Source of the DNA: Mesorhizobium sp. 65-26
Lineage (GTDB): Bacteria; Pseudomonadota; Alphaproteobacteria; Rhizobiales; Rhizobiaceae
NCBI GenBank assembly: GCA_001899205.1
Contig: MKVL01000025.1
Location: 434,001-498,000, forward strand
Reading direction: 5' to 3'
DNA length: 64,000 bases
Numbering within the stretch: position 1 is the first letter of the stretch; each line of letters starts with the position of its first letter. The notes below the pieces were generated by a model. That model worked only from the letters and a program-made list of their open reading frames with translations, did no database searches and had not been told where the DNA came from. Made by a program: the position numbers and the translations under genes. This document shows positions 1 to 8,670 of the stretch, one piece after another.

Positions 1-421
1 CGAAGCCGCGCCGCCAGGCTTCGTCCATCAGGTAGCGGCCGTCGCCGAAATTGCGGATGCCGCGCACATTGGCGTACTGCAGATGCCGGTCCAGCACCTG
101 CGCCGCGTCGGGCCGCGCCAGGTGACATTCGGCGACGATGCCGTGCGGGTAGCCGGTGCGGTCGGCGAAAGCCTGCAGCCAGGCCGTCTCGACCACCGGA
201 TCGGGCGTGTTGACCGCCGCCTGCACATGGATCGCCTTGGGCACGTTGGCGAAGCGGATCTCGGCTATGTAGTCCTTGATGAAATAATGCTGCGACTTCA
301 GCGGGTCGGTGTCCTCGAGGAAGCCGTGCACGGCGTCGGGCTCGAGCCATCCGTAGCGCAGCTGCGGATGCTTCATGTCGTGCAGGTGGAAATGGGTGTC
401 GACGAACGGGATGTCAGCCAT
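1..421 (-). CDS. Amidohydrolase family protein (partial, C-terminus off the left edge)
   Basis: This is the N-terminal 140 residues of a TIM-barrel amidohydrolase (Amidohydro_2 type, the group that contains sugar-lactone hydrolases). The metal-binding D8-T-H10-F-H12 motif near the N-terminus is visible. The frame stays open to the window edge, so the rest of the active site cannot be checked. The ATG at 421 overlaps the stop of the upstream dehydrogenase gene by 8 bases, so the two are translationally coupled. In this sugar-acid context a lactone or hydroxyacid-derivative hydrolase is a reasonable guess, but the substrate is unknown. Confidence 0.82.
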   Translation of the reverse strand, partial: MADIPFVDTHFHLHDMKHPQLRYGWLEPDAVHGFLEDTDPLKSQHYFIKDYIAEIRFANVPKAIHVQAAVNTPDPVVETAWLQAFADRTGYPHGIVAECHLARPDAAQVLDRHLQYANVRGIRNFGDGRYLMDEAWRRGF

Positions 422-1496
422 GGCGTCGCGCCTCCATCGGATGGACCGACACGGCATCGGCGATCGCCTGACCGAGCGCGCTGGTCGAGGCGTCTCCGCC
501 CATGTCGCGGGTCAGGTTCTCGCCTGACGCCAGAACGCGCTCGATCGCCGTCACGATCGCCGCCGCCGCTTCCTGCGCGCCGAGATGTTCCAGCATCATG
601 GCGCCGGACCAGATCTGCCCGATCGGATTGGCGATGTTCTGGCCGGCAATGTCGGGCGCCGAGCCGTGCACCGGTTCGAACATCGACGGGAACCTGCGCT
701 CCGGATTGAGGTTTGCCGACGGCGCGATGCCGATGGTGCCCGTCACTGCCGGCCCGAGGTCGGAGAGGATGTCGCCGAACAGATTGCTTGCCACCACGAC
801 GTCGAAGCTCGAGGGGCGGCGCACGAAATGCGCGGTCAATATGTCGATATGGTACTGCTCGGTGGCGATGTCGGGGAAGTCCCTGGACACGGCGCGGAAG
901 CGCTCGTCCCAGAACGGCATGGTGTGGATGATGCCGTTGGATTTCGTCGCCGAGGTTAGTCGCCGCTTGCGCTTGCGCGCCAGCTCGAAGGCAAACCGCA
1001 TGACGCGGTCGCAGCCGAACCGCGTCAGCACGGTGTCCTGGATGACCATTTCCTGGTCGGTATCCGGGAACATTCGTCCACCCACCTCGGAATATTCGCC
1101 CTCGTTGTTCTCGCGAACGATGCAGAAATCGATGGCGCCCGGGTCGGCGAGAGGCGAGGGCACGCCGGCGAACAGGCGCACCGGCCGAAGGTTCACATAT
1201 TGCTGGAAGTTGCGCCGGATCGGCATCAGCAGCGTCCACAGCGATTCCACGTCCGAGACGCTGGGCCAGCCGATGGCGCCGAGAAAGATTGCGTCATGGC
1301 CGGCGATGCGGTCGAGCCCGTCCTGCGGCATCATCCTTCCGTGCCGGGCATGGTGATCGCAGCCCCAGTCGAAGCGGTCCCAGGCGAGATCGAGACCGAA
1401 GATGCGCGCGGCCGCCTCGACCACCTTGACGCCTTCCGGCACGACCTCCTTGCCGATTCCATCTCCTTCGATGACCGCGATCCTGGCTGAGGGCAT
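414..1496 (-). CDS. ttuC: Tartrate/D-malate dehydrogenase-like NAD-dependent beta-decarboxylating enzyme
   Basis: A 360-residue protein of the isocitrate/isopropylmalate dehydrogenase superfamily, closest in its motifs to tartrate dehydrogenase/decarboxylase (TtuC, D-malate dehydrogenase). The family oxidises and often decarboxylates 2-hydroxy acids using NAD and a divalent metal. Visible motifs are GDGIG at 11-15, NLRPVR at 102-107, VRENNEGEYS at 127-136 (typical of the tartrate subgroup), K185 in the catalytic TSATKSN segment, the metal-binding NLFGDILSDL at 238-247 and FEPVHGSAPD from 273. The ATG at 1496 gives the usual family length; a longer frame to 1571 exists but would overlap the promoter. 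A LacI-type motif lies 40 bases upstream. The gene overlaps the amidohydrolase and probably forms an operon with it. The true substrate is not determined. Confidence 0.9.
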   Translation of the reverse strand: MPSARIAVIEGDGIGKEVVPEGVKVVEAAARIFGLDLAWDRFDWGCDHHARHGRMMPQDGLDRIAGHDAIFLGAIGWPSVSDVESLWTLLMPIRRNFQQYVNLRPVRLFAGVPSPLADPGAIDFCIVRENNEGEYSEVGGRMFPDTDQEMVIQDTVLTRFGCDRVMRFAFELARKRKRRLTSATKSNGIIHTMPFWDERFRAVSRDFPDIATEQYHIDILTAHFVRRPSSFDVVVASNLFGDILSDLGPAVTGTIGIAPSANLNPERRFPSMFEPVHGSAPDIAGQNIANPIGQIWSGAMMLEHLGAQEAAAAIVTAIERVLASGENLTRDMGGDASTSALGQAIADAVSVHPMEARRHG

Positions 1497-1535
1497 GATT
1501 GTCTCTTTTCTGATGCGGTCTGGTGGTTGGGAAAA

Positions 1536-1548
1536 ATATCGTTTCAAT
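1536..1548. promoter_or_regulatory. LacI-type operator motif before the tartrate-dehydrogenase-like gene
   Basis: ATATCGTTTCAAT lies 40 bases upstream of the leftward start at 1496. It shares the CGTTTC core and flanking A/T with the other sites in this locus. Its left half is degenerate compared with the perfect palindrome at 13107. Assignment to the local LacI regulator is inference. Confidence 0.55.
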
Positions 1549-1830
1549 TCATAGCCAGCCAAAATGACCATTGCAAGTGTGTCTTGAGTGGTCGCCTCGC
1601 TATTGTGTTCGCTGATCGGGAGGGAGAGGGGAAAAACCGATCGGCCTGGCTCGGAAATCCGCCGCCAATACGGAAAATGGCGCTGAAACCTATATTGTTC
1701 ATGGGATTTCCTGCGTTTGTCGGACCTGTTGCGCAGTCTTTCGTGCCGCCCTGGCGGCGGACGGGCCGCTGCTTTCGCGGGGTTCCGCGGTGTCGTTTCA
1801 TGACTTGCTCAAAAATCGCTTGCATCAATC

Positions 1831-1846
1831 GATAACGTTTCAATAT
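1831..1846. promoter_or_regulatory. LacI-type operator motif before the SDR-lactonase-ABC operon
   Basis: GATAACGTTTCAATAT contains AACGTTTCAAT, nearly identical to the sites at 1536 and 19182 and matching nine of the ten bases of the palindrome GAAACGTTTC when aligned on the central CG. It lies about 120 bases upstream of the SDR start at 1964, a reasonable position for a promoter-proximal operator. Confidence 0.6.
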
Positions 1847-1963
1847 AGTCCTTCGAAGTAGGAATTGCCTCTCCGGGGAGGAGTGGTCCGCGTTCGCGAG
1901 CGAGCCCTGTCGTCATGGCAGGGGCGGGCGTGCCTTCACGGCTTGGTCAAGGGCAGGAGCATC

Positions 1964-2713
1964 ATGGGATCGGCAGTGCGCATGCGTCGCGGTGTGGTGA
2001 CCGGAGCCGGCAGCGGCATCGGCAAGGCCGTCGCCACGCGCATGCTGCGCGAGGGCGTCGATGTGCTGGCGGTCGACATCGATGCCCGCAAGCTTGCGGA
2101 ACTCGCCGCCGCCGGCTGCGAGATCATGGGCGTCGATCTTGCCGACGAGTCAGGCCGTGCGACGCTGGCAGAGGCCGCCGCGGGCGCCGACTACCTCGTC
2201 AATTCGCACGGCGTCATTCTGGTGAAGTCGATTTTCGACGTCAGCATCGAGGATTGGCGGCGCATCCAGGCGGTCAACGCCGAATCCGTTTTCTTCCTCT
2301 GCCAGCAGATCGGGCCACGCATGAAGCCGGGCGGGGCCATCGTCAACTTGTCCTCGAGTTCGTCCAAGCTCGCCTCGACGGTCGAGGTCGCTCCCTACGC
2401 CGCGTCGAAGACGACGATCCTGTCAATCACGCGGTCCTTCGCCTATGCGCTGGCCTCGCGACCTGTCCGTGTCAACGCGATCTGTCCCGGCATCGTCGAT
2501 ACGCCGATGCAGGACAACGTGCTGGCCGGGGTTTCGACGTTGCGCCGCACCGAGGTGGCCGCGCTCGAGGAGGCGCGCACCCGCGCCGTGCCGCTCGGTC
2601 GCGCCGCGAGCGCCGATGAATGCGCCGGCGCCATCTGGTTCCTGCTGTCGGACGAGGCGGCTTACATGACCGGCCAGGCGGTGAATTTCACGGGCGGCAT
2701 GGTGACGTGGTGA
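1964..2713 (+). CDS. SDR-family NAD(P)-dependent oxidoreductase
   Basis: A 249-residue classical short-chain dehydrogenase. The cofactor motif TGAGSGIG is at 13-20, the serine-rich catalytic strand at 130-134 and the catalytic Y145-x-x-x-K149. The C-terminal substrate-binding region is complete. I chose the ATG at 1964 because AGGAG lies just upstream (1955-1959) and because the length fits; the frame extends upstream to 1865 without family similarity. It is the first gene of a rightward operon with a lactonase, an enolase-superfamily dehydratase and a sugar transporter, so oxidation of a sugar at C1 to a lactone, or of a hydroxyl on a sugar acid, is the likely role. The exact substrate is unknown. 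Confidence 0.9.
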   Translation: MGSAVRMRRGVVTGAGSGIGKAVATRMLREGVDVLAVDIDARKLAELAAAGCEIMGVDLADESGRATLAEAAAGADYLVNSHGVILVKSIFDVSIEDWRRIQAVNAESVFFLCQQIGPRMKPGGAIVNLSSSSSKLASTVEVAPYAASKTTILSITRSFAYALASRPVRVNAICPGIVDTPMQDNVLAGVSTLRRTEVAALEEARTRAVPLGRAASADECAGAIWFLLSDEAAYMTGQAVNFTGGMVTW

Positions 2714-2738
2714 GGATTTTTGCGAAGGGAGTTTGGGC

Positions 2739-3617
2739 ATGAAGAAGCCGACGGCGGTAAGGGCGACGGGGCTGGGGCATCCGGAAGGCCCGTATGAGCT
2801 CGATGACGGTCGCGTCATCTATGCTAACACCTACGCCAGCGAGATCGGCTTCTGGGATCCGCGCACCAACAAGCAGGGCACCTATGCCTTCGTCGGCGGC
2901 GGCCCCAACGCCTGCATGCTGGGCAGTGATGGCGCGGTCTATTCGACGCAGACCCCGAATGTCGGCGCCTGGATCGCCCCGGTCCACCGGCCGCCTTCGA
3001 TTCAGAAGACGACGCCGGACGGCAAGGTCGAGATCCTGGTGACCGAGGCCGACGGCGTGAAGTTCGACGGGCCGAACGATCTGACCTTCGGGCCTGACGG
3101 GCGCCTCTATTTCACCGATTCCGGCGATTGGAACCAGGCGGACAAGCCGCATCCCGGGCGCATCATCGTCATCGAGCGCAACGGCGTTGCCCGGATATTG
3201 GAGGAACTGGACTACGTCTACCCGAACGGCATCGTCGCGGAGCCCGATGGCTCGATCGTGTGGGTGGAATCCTACACGCTGCGTGTCGTGCGCCGGAAAC
3301 CGGATGGCACCAAGACGGTCATCCACACCCTGGCCGAGGGTCACATACCGGACGGCCTGAAGATCGACGTCAACGGCAATCTGTGGATCACCACCGTTGC
3401 CTCCGGTGGCGTCGACGTGCTGGCCAGGGACGGCAAGCATCTGCATTTCCTCGATGTCGGCGGCACCTTGCTCAACTGCTGCTTCGGCAGGGGCGGCAAG
3501 CTGTTCGTCTGCGACATGGGGCCGTTCGATACGTCGGGTGCCGCCATGACCGGGCAGCTCGTCGAGGTCGATGTCGGCGTCGAAGGCATGCCGCTGTTCC
3601 GCGGCGCGATCGGTTAA
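2739..3617 (+). CDS. SMP-30/gluconolactonase family sugar-lactone hydrolase
   Basis: A 292-residue six-bladed beta-propeller of the SMP-30/LRE family, which hydrolyses sugar lactones with one bound divalent metal. The expected ligands are visible: E16 in GHPEGP, N113-D114 in GPNDL, N163 in YPNGI and D205 in PDGLK. The ATG at 2739 is preceded by AAGGGAG at 2725-2731; an in-frame TTG at 2733 is a less likely start. It follows the SDR gene by 25 bases and precedes the dehydratase by 14, so it sits in the expected dehydrogenase-lactonase-dehydratase order of a non-phosphorylative sugar oxidation pathway. Confidence 0.9.
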   Translation: MKKPTAVRATGLGHPEGPYELDDGRVIYANTYASEIGFWDPRTNKQGTYAFVGGGPNACMLGSDGAVYSTQTPNVGAWIAPVHRPPSIQKTTPDGKVEILVTEADGVKFDGPNDLTFGPDGRLYFTDSGDWNQADKPHPGRIIVIERNGVARILEELDYVYPNGIVAEPDGSIVWVESYTLRVVRRKPDGTKTVIHTLAEGHIPDGLKIDVNGNLWITTVASGGVDVLARDGKHLHFLDVGGTLLNCCFGRGGKLFVCDMGPFDTSGAAMTGQLVEVDVGVEGMPLFRGAIG

Positions 3618-3631
3618 GGGCAGGCAGCATC

Positions 3632-4771
3632 ATGAAAATCGCCAAGGTCGAAGCCATTCCGGTCAGCTATCCCGAACCGAACGACTTCAACGCCCTTCGC
3701 CACCTGTGCCTGGCCAAGATCACCGCCGACGACGGCCAGGTCGGCTGGGGCGAATCCATCACGCAGTTTCCGGAAGCCAACTTCGCCGCCAAGGCGATCA
3801 TCGAAGGCATGGCGCCCAACCTGATCGGCAAGGACCCGGTGCAGACCGAGGCCCTCTGGCGGCAGAACAAGCAGCAGGCCTGGTGGTACGGCTATCACGG
3901 CGGCATCGCTTCCTACGCCACCGCGGCCATCGATATCGCGCTTTGGGACCTGAAGGGAAAGGCGCTCGGCCGCAGTGTGCTGGACCTCCTGGGTGGTTGC
4001 GTGCATGAGCGGCTGCCGGCCATCGCCTCCTGCCATGCCCATTACGAGTCGATCGAGGAGATGGCCGAGGAGACGGCCGAATGGGTCTCGACCGGCCTGC
4101 AGGGTCTGAAGACGGGCTTCGGCAAGCGCGGCAACGCCAATCTCGGCTACGACCACAAGCGCGACGTCGCCTATGTCAAGGCGATGCGCGAGGTGCTCGG
4201 CGACAAGATGCTGATGATCGACAACGGCATCAACATCAAATGGGACGTCACCGACGCCGTGCGCCGCGCCAGGGCGATGGAGGAATACAATCTCGCCTGG
4301 ATCGAGGAGCCGCTCGGCGCCTGGGATCCGGAAGGCTACGCCAACCTGCGCTCCAAGACCACGACACGCATCGCCTACGGCGAACGCGAATGGACGCTGG
4401 AGCAGTTCGAGCGCGTGCTGGCCACCGGCACGGTCGACGTCGTCGGCGTCGATCCTGGCCGCGCCGAGGGCATCACCGGCTTCAAGAAGGTCACCGAACG
4501 CTGCGAGTTCTATCGTCGGCAGGCCAACGCGCATGCCTGGTCATCGGCGATCGTCACGGCGGCAAGCCTCGCCATCTCCTTCAACTCGCCGGCGTGCAAG
4601 CTGTTCGAGTTCAAGCCGCTGCGCAATCCGATGCAGCACGACCTCGTCACCAGGCCGTTCGAGCATGTCGACGGCTGGGTCTATCCGCCGACCGGACCAG
4701 GGCTCGGCATCGAAGTGATCGAGGAGGTCGTCGAAAGCTTCAGGAGCGAAAAGGTTCTGGGCAAGCTCTGA
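3632..4771 (+). CDS. Enolase-superfamily sugar-acid dehydratase (mandelate racemase/muconate lactonizing enzyme type)
   Basis: A 379-residue protein with the N-terminal capping domain and modified TIM barrel of the mandelate racemase group. Visible catalytic features are the KTGFGK segment at 160-165 ending the second strand, metal ligands D197 (MIDNG), E225/E226 (WIEEPL) and E251 (AYGERE), and H301 in the late HAW segment as general acid/base. These enzymes remove a proton alpha to a carboxylate, and most of those in sugar operons dehydrate an aldonate to a 2-keto-3-deoxy acid. The ATG at 3632 follows the lactonase closely. Which aldonate is used cannot be told from motifs. A second, clearly different member of the superfamily is at 11960-13078. 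Confidence 0.9.
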   Translation: MKIAKVEAIPVSYPEPNDFNALRHLCLAKITADDGQVGWGESITQFPEANFAAKAIIEGMAPNLIGKDPVQTEALWRQNKQQAWWYGYHGGIASYATAAIDIALWDLKGKALGRSVLDLLGGCVHERLPAIASCHAHYESIEEMAEETAEWVSTGLQGLKTGFGKRGNANLGYDHKRDVAYVKAMREVLGDKMLMIDNGINIKWDVTDAVRRARAMEEYNLAWIEEPLGAWDPEGYANLRSKTTTRIAYGEREWTLEQFERVLATGTVDVVGVDPGRAEGITGFKKVTERCEFYRRQANAHAWSSAIVTAASLAISFNSPACKLFEFKPLRNPMQHDLVTRPFEHVDGWVYPPTGPGLGIEVIEEVVESFRSEKVLGKL

Positions 4772-4801
4772 CGTCAACAAGACCATCAAAGGGAGGAAAC
4801 C

Positions 4802-5908
4802 GTGAAGAAGATCATCGCATACGGCCTGGCCGCCGCTCTAGGCACAACCATGCTCTCGGCAATCGCCCGGGCACAGGATACCGAGAGCCAGATTCCCACG
4901 AGCGGCGAGAAGGTGGAGGGCGCGCCGTTGGAAGTGAAGCGCGACTGGGGCACTTTCAAGCTTGCCGATCGCATCGCCGAGAAGATCAAGAAGGGCGAGC
5001 CGATCAAGTACGTCTTCTCCTATCAGGCCTCCGGCATCCCGCTGTTCTCGCCGCAGTACAAGGCGGGCTTCGAGATGGGCTGCAAGATGGGCAAGGGGAT
5101 CTATCCCATGGATTGCACCTCCATCGCGCCGGTCCAGAATGACCCGAACCAGCAGGTCAGCCAGATCGAGGCCAAGCTTGCCGCCGGCGAGATCGACTGC
5201 ATCGGTATCGAGCCGGTCAGCTCCGATTCCATGACCGCCATCACCAACAAGCTGATGGAGCAGGGCATTCCGGTGTTCACCGCCGGCGTCACCTCGCGCG
5301 GGCATGAATTCACCAACTTCACCCAGATTCCGGACAAGGAAGGCGCCTATGCCGCCGAGACGGTGCTGAAGTGGATCAAGGACAACAACAAGACCGACAT
5401 CAAGGTCTTCGCGGTGTCCGGTGGCGATCCGACGCAGTTCTGGGCACAGGGCCGCATGAAGGGCTTCGAGGATGCCATCAAGGCGGCCATCCCGGACGCC
5501 ACCTTCGTCACCGGCGCCGCCAACGGCCTCAACACCAGCTACGAGCCGGGCAAGACCTTCGACGTCTACCGCTCGTTCCTGACCGCCAATCCGAACGTCC
5601 AGTTCATCCAGAACGTCGACATCGGCGCCGAGCACGCCGACCGCGCCATCGAGAGCCTCGGTCTCGCCGGCAAGGTCTACACGATCGGCTGGAACTCCTC
5701 GAAGGGTCAGCTCGACGCCATCGAGAAGGGCATCCAGGTGGCGCAGTTCGACCAGCGCTGGCCTGACCAGGCGGCCTTCGGTGCTCCCGCCTGCGCCCAG
5801 TTCCTGAAGAACGGCGTCATCCTGCCCAACACGCAGACGCTGAAGGCCGTGCTGAAGGACGGCGTCGCCAAGGCGCGCGCCGAACTCGACAAGACGATGG
5901 CGCAGTAG
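4802..5908 (+). CDS. Sugar ABC transporter, periplasmic substrate-binding protein
   Basis: A 368-residue binding protein of the ribose/galactose type (periplasmic binding protein family 1, Peripla_BP_4 class). The N-terminus has two lysines, a hydrophobic stretch and an ARA cleavage site near residue 24, so it is exported. Start is the GTG at 4802, preceded by a strong AGGGAGGA at 4790-4797. Downstream are its permease (6009) and a double-domain ATPase (7055), giving a complete RbsABC-like importer. Two hairpins lie between this gene and the permease and may explain separate expression of the binding protein. The ligand is probably the sugar or sugar acid processed by the three upstream enzymes. 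Confidence 0.9.
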   Translation: MKKIIAYGLAAALGTTMLSAIARAQDTESQIPTSGEKVEGAPLEVKRDWGTFKLADRIAEKIKKGEPIKYVFSYQASGIPLFSPQYKAGFEMGCKMGKGIYPMDCTSIAPVQNDPNQQVSQIEAKLAAGEIDCIGIEPVSSDSMTAITNKLMEQGIPVFTAGVTSRGHEFTNFTQIPDKEGAYAAETVLKWIKDNNKTDIKVFAVSGGDPTQFWAQGRMKGFEDAIKAAIPDATFVTGAANGLNTSYEPGKTFDVYRSFLTANPNVQFIQNVDIGAEHADRAIESLGLAGKVYTIGWNSSKGQLDAIEKGIQVAQFDQRWPDQAAFGAPACAQFLKNGVILPNTQTLKAVLKDGVAKARAELDKTMAQ

Positions 5909-5952
5909 CCATCGTCTTATCGCCGATCGGGCCGCGACTTGCGGCTCGATCG
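5893..5952 (+). terminator. Two hairpins between binding-protein and permease genes (possible attenuator or mRNA stabiliser)
   Basis: The first is an 8-bp stem (5893-5900 with 5909-5916) around a loop that holds the stop codon. The second is a 12-bp stem with one G-T pair (5924-5935 with 5941-5952) and a 5-base loop. Neither has a U-tract. They lie in the 100-base gap before the permease, where RNA structures commonly protect binding-protein mRNA or dampen readthrough. Confidence 0.6.
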
Positions 5953-6008
5953 ACAGAGGCCCATCATTCGCCGGTGGGCCATTGACGCATTGATGGATTG
6001 AGGACGGA

Positions 6009-7058
6009 ATGAGTTCGAGCGACACCACGCAACCGCCCCCGGGTCATGGAATCTCAGCCGTTGGCAAGGCAACGCTCGACGCAGCCTTGCGGGTCGGCGG
6101 CCTGTTCGCCGCCGTCATCGCCGTGGCGCTCGTCTTCGTCTTCATCAATCCCAATTTTGCCAATCCGAACCTCGCCGTTTCGGTGCTGCGCGCGATGAGC
6201 TCCGTCGCCATCATGGCGATGGGCCTGACGCTGGTCATCGTCGTCGGCGAGATCGACCTGTCCTTCGGCGCGATGTACGGGCTTGCCGCCAACACGCTTG
6301 CCGTTGTCTGGATCGCCATGGGCGTGTCGGTCTACCTGGCGATACCCATCGCCATCGGCGTCGGCATCCTGGTCGGCCTGTTCAACGGCTTCCTCGTGAC
6401 CAGCTTCAAGATACCATCCTTCATCGTCACGCTGGGCAGCTACAATCTGCTCTATGGACTGTCGCTGTGGATCAGCAACACCGGGACGTTCAACCCGAAC
6501 TATCCGCCACCCGGCGGCGTCGTCGACCAGGGCGAGCTCAACTTCTTCATCGGGCTGACCCAGAACATCGGCAAATACAGCCTGTCCATCGAGATATTCT
6601 GGATGCTCGGCATAGCCGTCGTCGTCGGCTTCCTGCTGCACAGGTCGCTGTTCGGCTTCCGTCTGATGGCCATCGGCGGCAATCCCGAGGCCGGCAAGCT
6701 CGCCCGGCTCCCGGTCAAGCGCTACAAGATCCTCGCCTTCATCCTGTGCTCGGTGCTTGCCAGCATCGCCGGCATACTCGATTTCTCCTTTATCCAGACC
6801 AGCCAGCCCGATATCGGCCTGTCACAGACCTTCCCGGTCTTCGCCGCGGTCATCATTGGCGGCGCCAGCCTGGCCGGCGGCAAGGGCACCATCATCGGCA
6901 CGCTTGGCGGCGCGCTGCTGCTGGCCGAACTGCAGATCGGCCTCGCGCTCCTCTCGCCCGGCCCGCATGTGCAGCAGATCTTCCTTGGCGCCGTCACCAT
7001 CGGTGCCGTCGCGCTCGACCTCTTCCTGACCAAGCTGCGCAAGAGCAGGACGGCATGA
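6009..7058 (+). CDS. Sugar ABC transporter permease (RbsC family)
   Basis: A 349-residue integral membrane protein of the BPD_transp_2 (RbsC/AraH) family, with about eight to ten hydrophobic segments. Family motifs include the GEIDLSFG segment after the second helix and the IIGGASLAGGKGT region near the C-terminus. Its stop overlaps the ATPase start as ATGA (7055-7058), the usual translational coupling of a permease with its ATPase. It would form the homodimeric channel for the binding protein at 4802. Confidence 0.92.
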   Translation: MSSSDTTQPPPGHGISAVGKATLDAALRVGGLFAAVIAVALVFVFINPNFANPNLAVSVLRAMSSVAIMAMGLTLVIVVGEIDLSFGAMYGLAANTLAVVWIAMGVSVYLAIPIAIGVGILVGLFNGFLVTSFKIPSFIVTLGSYNLLYGLSLWISNTGTFNPNYPPPGGVVDQGELNFFIGLTQNIGKYSLSIEIFWMLGIAVVVGFLLHRSLFGFRLMAIGGNPEAGKLARLPVKRYKILAFILCSVLASIAGILDFSFIQTSQPDIGLSQTFPVFAAVIIGGASLAGGKGTIIGTLGGALLLAELQIGLALLSPGPHVQQIFLGAVTIGAVALDLFLTKLRKSRTA

Positions 7059-8560
7059 GCACCAACGCGGCCGGCATAAGCATACGCGGCGTTACCAAGC
7101 GCTACGGCAGCACAATCGCCCTCAATGGCGTCGATCTCGATGTCAGGCCGGGTGAGGTGTTGGGAATCGCCGGGCCGAACGGCGCGGGCAAGAGCACGCT
7201 GATCCGGGTCATCGCCGGCGAGGAGCGCTCCGACGGCGGTGAACTGACCTTCGACGGCGTCCCATGGTCGCCGACGGTCGACTGGCATGCGGTCGCCGTC
7301 GTGCACCAGGAACCGCAGCTCTTCCCCAACCTGACGGTAGCGCAGAACGTCATGGTGGGGCGCGAGGGCACGAGCGCGGCGAGGCCGTCGCTGAGCGCGG
7401 CCGACGCCAGGGTGATGGATGCGCTCGGCATCGGCCATCTGCGCGATCGCCAACTGGCGGATTGCTCGCTGGCCACGCAGCAGCGCACCGAAATCGCGCG
7501 CGCGGTGGCCCGCGATTCTCGCGTGTTCCTGTTCGACGAACCCAATTCGGCGCTGACGGCGGCTGAGTCCGACGAGCTCTTTCGCGAGATGCACAAGATC
7601 GCGGCGACCGGCCGCATCGTGCTTCTGGTGACGCACCGGTTGGGCGATCTGGTCGAGCACTGCAAACGGGTCGCTATCGTCCGCGACGGGCGCGTCCGCG
7701 CCGTGCTGGAAGGCGAGGCGCTGACCGAGGACGGGCTGGCGCGACAACTGGTCACCGACAGCGGCGGCGCTCACGGCCATGCCGGCGCGCGCAATGCCGC
7801 TGCCACCCAGGCCGGGCCGGAACTGTTTTCCGCGCGCGGCTGGACGCATGCCAAGGCCTTCCGCGGCATTTCGATGGACGGCAAGGCCGGCGAGATCATC
7901 GCGCTGGTCGGTGTCGAAGGCTCCGGATCGCGCGAATTGCTGCGCTCCTTCGCCGGGCTGGAGCGTTGCACCGGAACGATCTCGATCGGCGGTATGAGCG
8001 GCGAGGCGGCGCTGCGCCGCCAGACCGCTTATGTCCCGGCAACCAGGCTGCTCAGCCTCTACAGCAATTTCTCCGTTGGCGAGAACCTGCTGGTGCGTCT
8101 CGGCTATCCCGAGATCGCGGGCTTCGGCCTGGCGCTCAAACGGCGGCGGATGCGTGAAATGGCGCGGGCCGCGGTCAGCCGCTTCCTGGTCAAGACGCGC
8201 ACGACCACGCAGGAGATACGCTCGCTGTCCGGCGGCAATCAGCAGAAGGTCGCGATCGCCCAGGCCCTGCATTGCGGCCCCAAGCTGCTGCTGCTGGAAG
8301 AGCCGACGCGCGGCGTCGACATCCATTCCAAGGCCGAGATCTACCGTCTGCTGCGCGACTATGCCGACGAGGGCAACACGGTGATCATCTTCTGCACGGA
8401 GGTGCTGGAGGTCTATGAAGCGGCCGACCGGGTGCATGTCGTCGCGGGAGGCACCTTGTCGCCGTCGCTGCAGGTGGCCGAGTATGGCCATGTCGAGCAA
8501 CTGGCGACCGACATCACCCGCCTCGAACAGGAAGGCCGCTCGGAAGCACGAGCGGCCTGA
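7055..8560 (+). CDS. Sugar ABC transporter ATP-binding protein (RbsA family, two nucleotide-binding domains)
   Basis: A 501-residue tandem ATPase. The first domain has a full Walker A at 40-48 (GPNGAGKST) and Walker B VFLFDEP, but a degenerate signature (LATQQ instead of LSGGQ). The second domain has a degenerate P-loop (GVEGSGSREL), an intact LSGGNQQ signature and Walker B LLLLEEP. This split, in which each half supplies what the other lacks, is normal for RbsA-like proteins, except that the LATQQ signature is more eroded than usual. It ends the operon and runs convergent to the E2 gene. Confidence 0.92.
   Translation: MSTNAAGISIRGVTKRYGSTIALNGVDLDVRPGEVLGIAGPNGAGKSTLIRVIAGEERSDGGELTFDGVPWSPTVDWHAVAVVHQEPQLFPNLTVAQNVMVGREGTSAARPSLSAADARVMDALGIGHLRDRQLADCSLATQQRTEIARAVARDSRVFLFDEPNSALTAAESDELFREMHKIAATGRIVLLVTHRLGDLVEHCKRVAIVRDGRVRAVLEGEALTEDGLARQLVTDSGGAHGHAGARNAAATQAGPELFSARGWTHAKAFRGISMDGKAGEIIALVGVEGSGSRELLRSFAGLERCTGTISIGGMSGEAALRRQTAYVPATRLLSLYSNFSVGENLLVRLGYPEIAGFGLALKRRRMREMARAAVSRFLVKTRTTTQEIRSLSGGNQQKVAIAQALHCGPKLLLLEEPTRGVDIHSKAEIYRLLRDYADEGNTVIIFCTEVLEVYEAADRVHVVAGGTLSPSLQVAEYGHVEQLATDITRLEQEGRSEARAA
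8533..8558 (+). terminator. Perfect hairpin over the end of the first ABC operon
   Basis: A 10-bp perfect stem (8533-8542 with 8549-8558) and 6-base loop cover the last codons and stop of the ATPase gene. A second GC-rich hairpin (about 8570-8576 with 8590-8596) follows. There is no T-run, so this is a candidate terminator or 3'-end stabiliser between convergent operons, not a textbook intrinsic terminator. Confidence 0.5.
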
Positions 8561-8670
8561 TGCCGGCATGGCCGGGCTCGCTGTCGCGGCCCGGCCTATC
8601 CTGAACGATCCATCCCGACATTTCGACGGCCCACCACATGTGCCGGACCCGCCCCCGATCGAGCCCGGGC

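Larger units (their letters stand above)
1497..1963. other. Divergent intergenic region
   Basis: These 467 bases separate the leftward dehydrogenase-amidohydrolase pair from the rightward SDR-lactonase-dehydratase-ABC operon. They should hold both promoters. Two LacI-type motifs are visible, one near each end. Open frames inside on both strands lack ribosome sites and recognisable domains, so I do not call a gene here. Confidence 0.7.

Noticed and set aside
1527..1843. Overlapping about 100-residue frames on both strands in the divergent promoter region.
   Set aside because: No ribosome sites or families; they cover the operator motifs.
3128..3631. N-terminal extension that would fuse a frame within the lactonase gene to the dehydratase.
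   Set aside because: It lies in another frame of the lactonase gene, and the dehydratase family begins at the ATG at 3632.
6467..7054. Long N-terminal extension of the first sugar ATPase.
   Set aside because: It overlaps the permease gene in another frame; the ATGA overlap at 7055 is the standard start.
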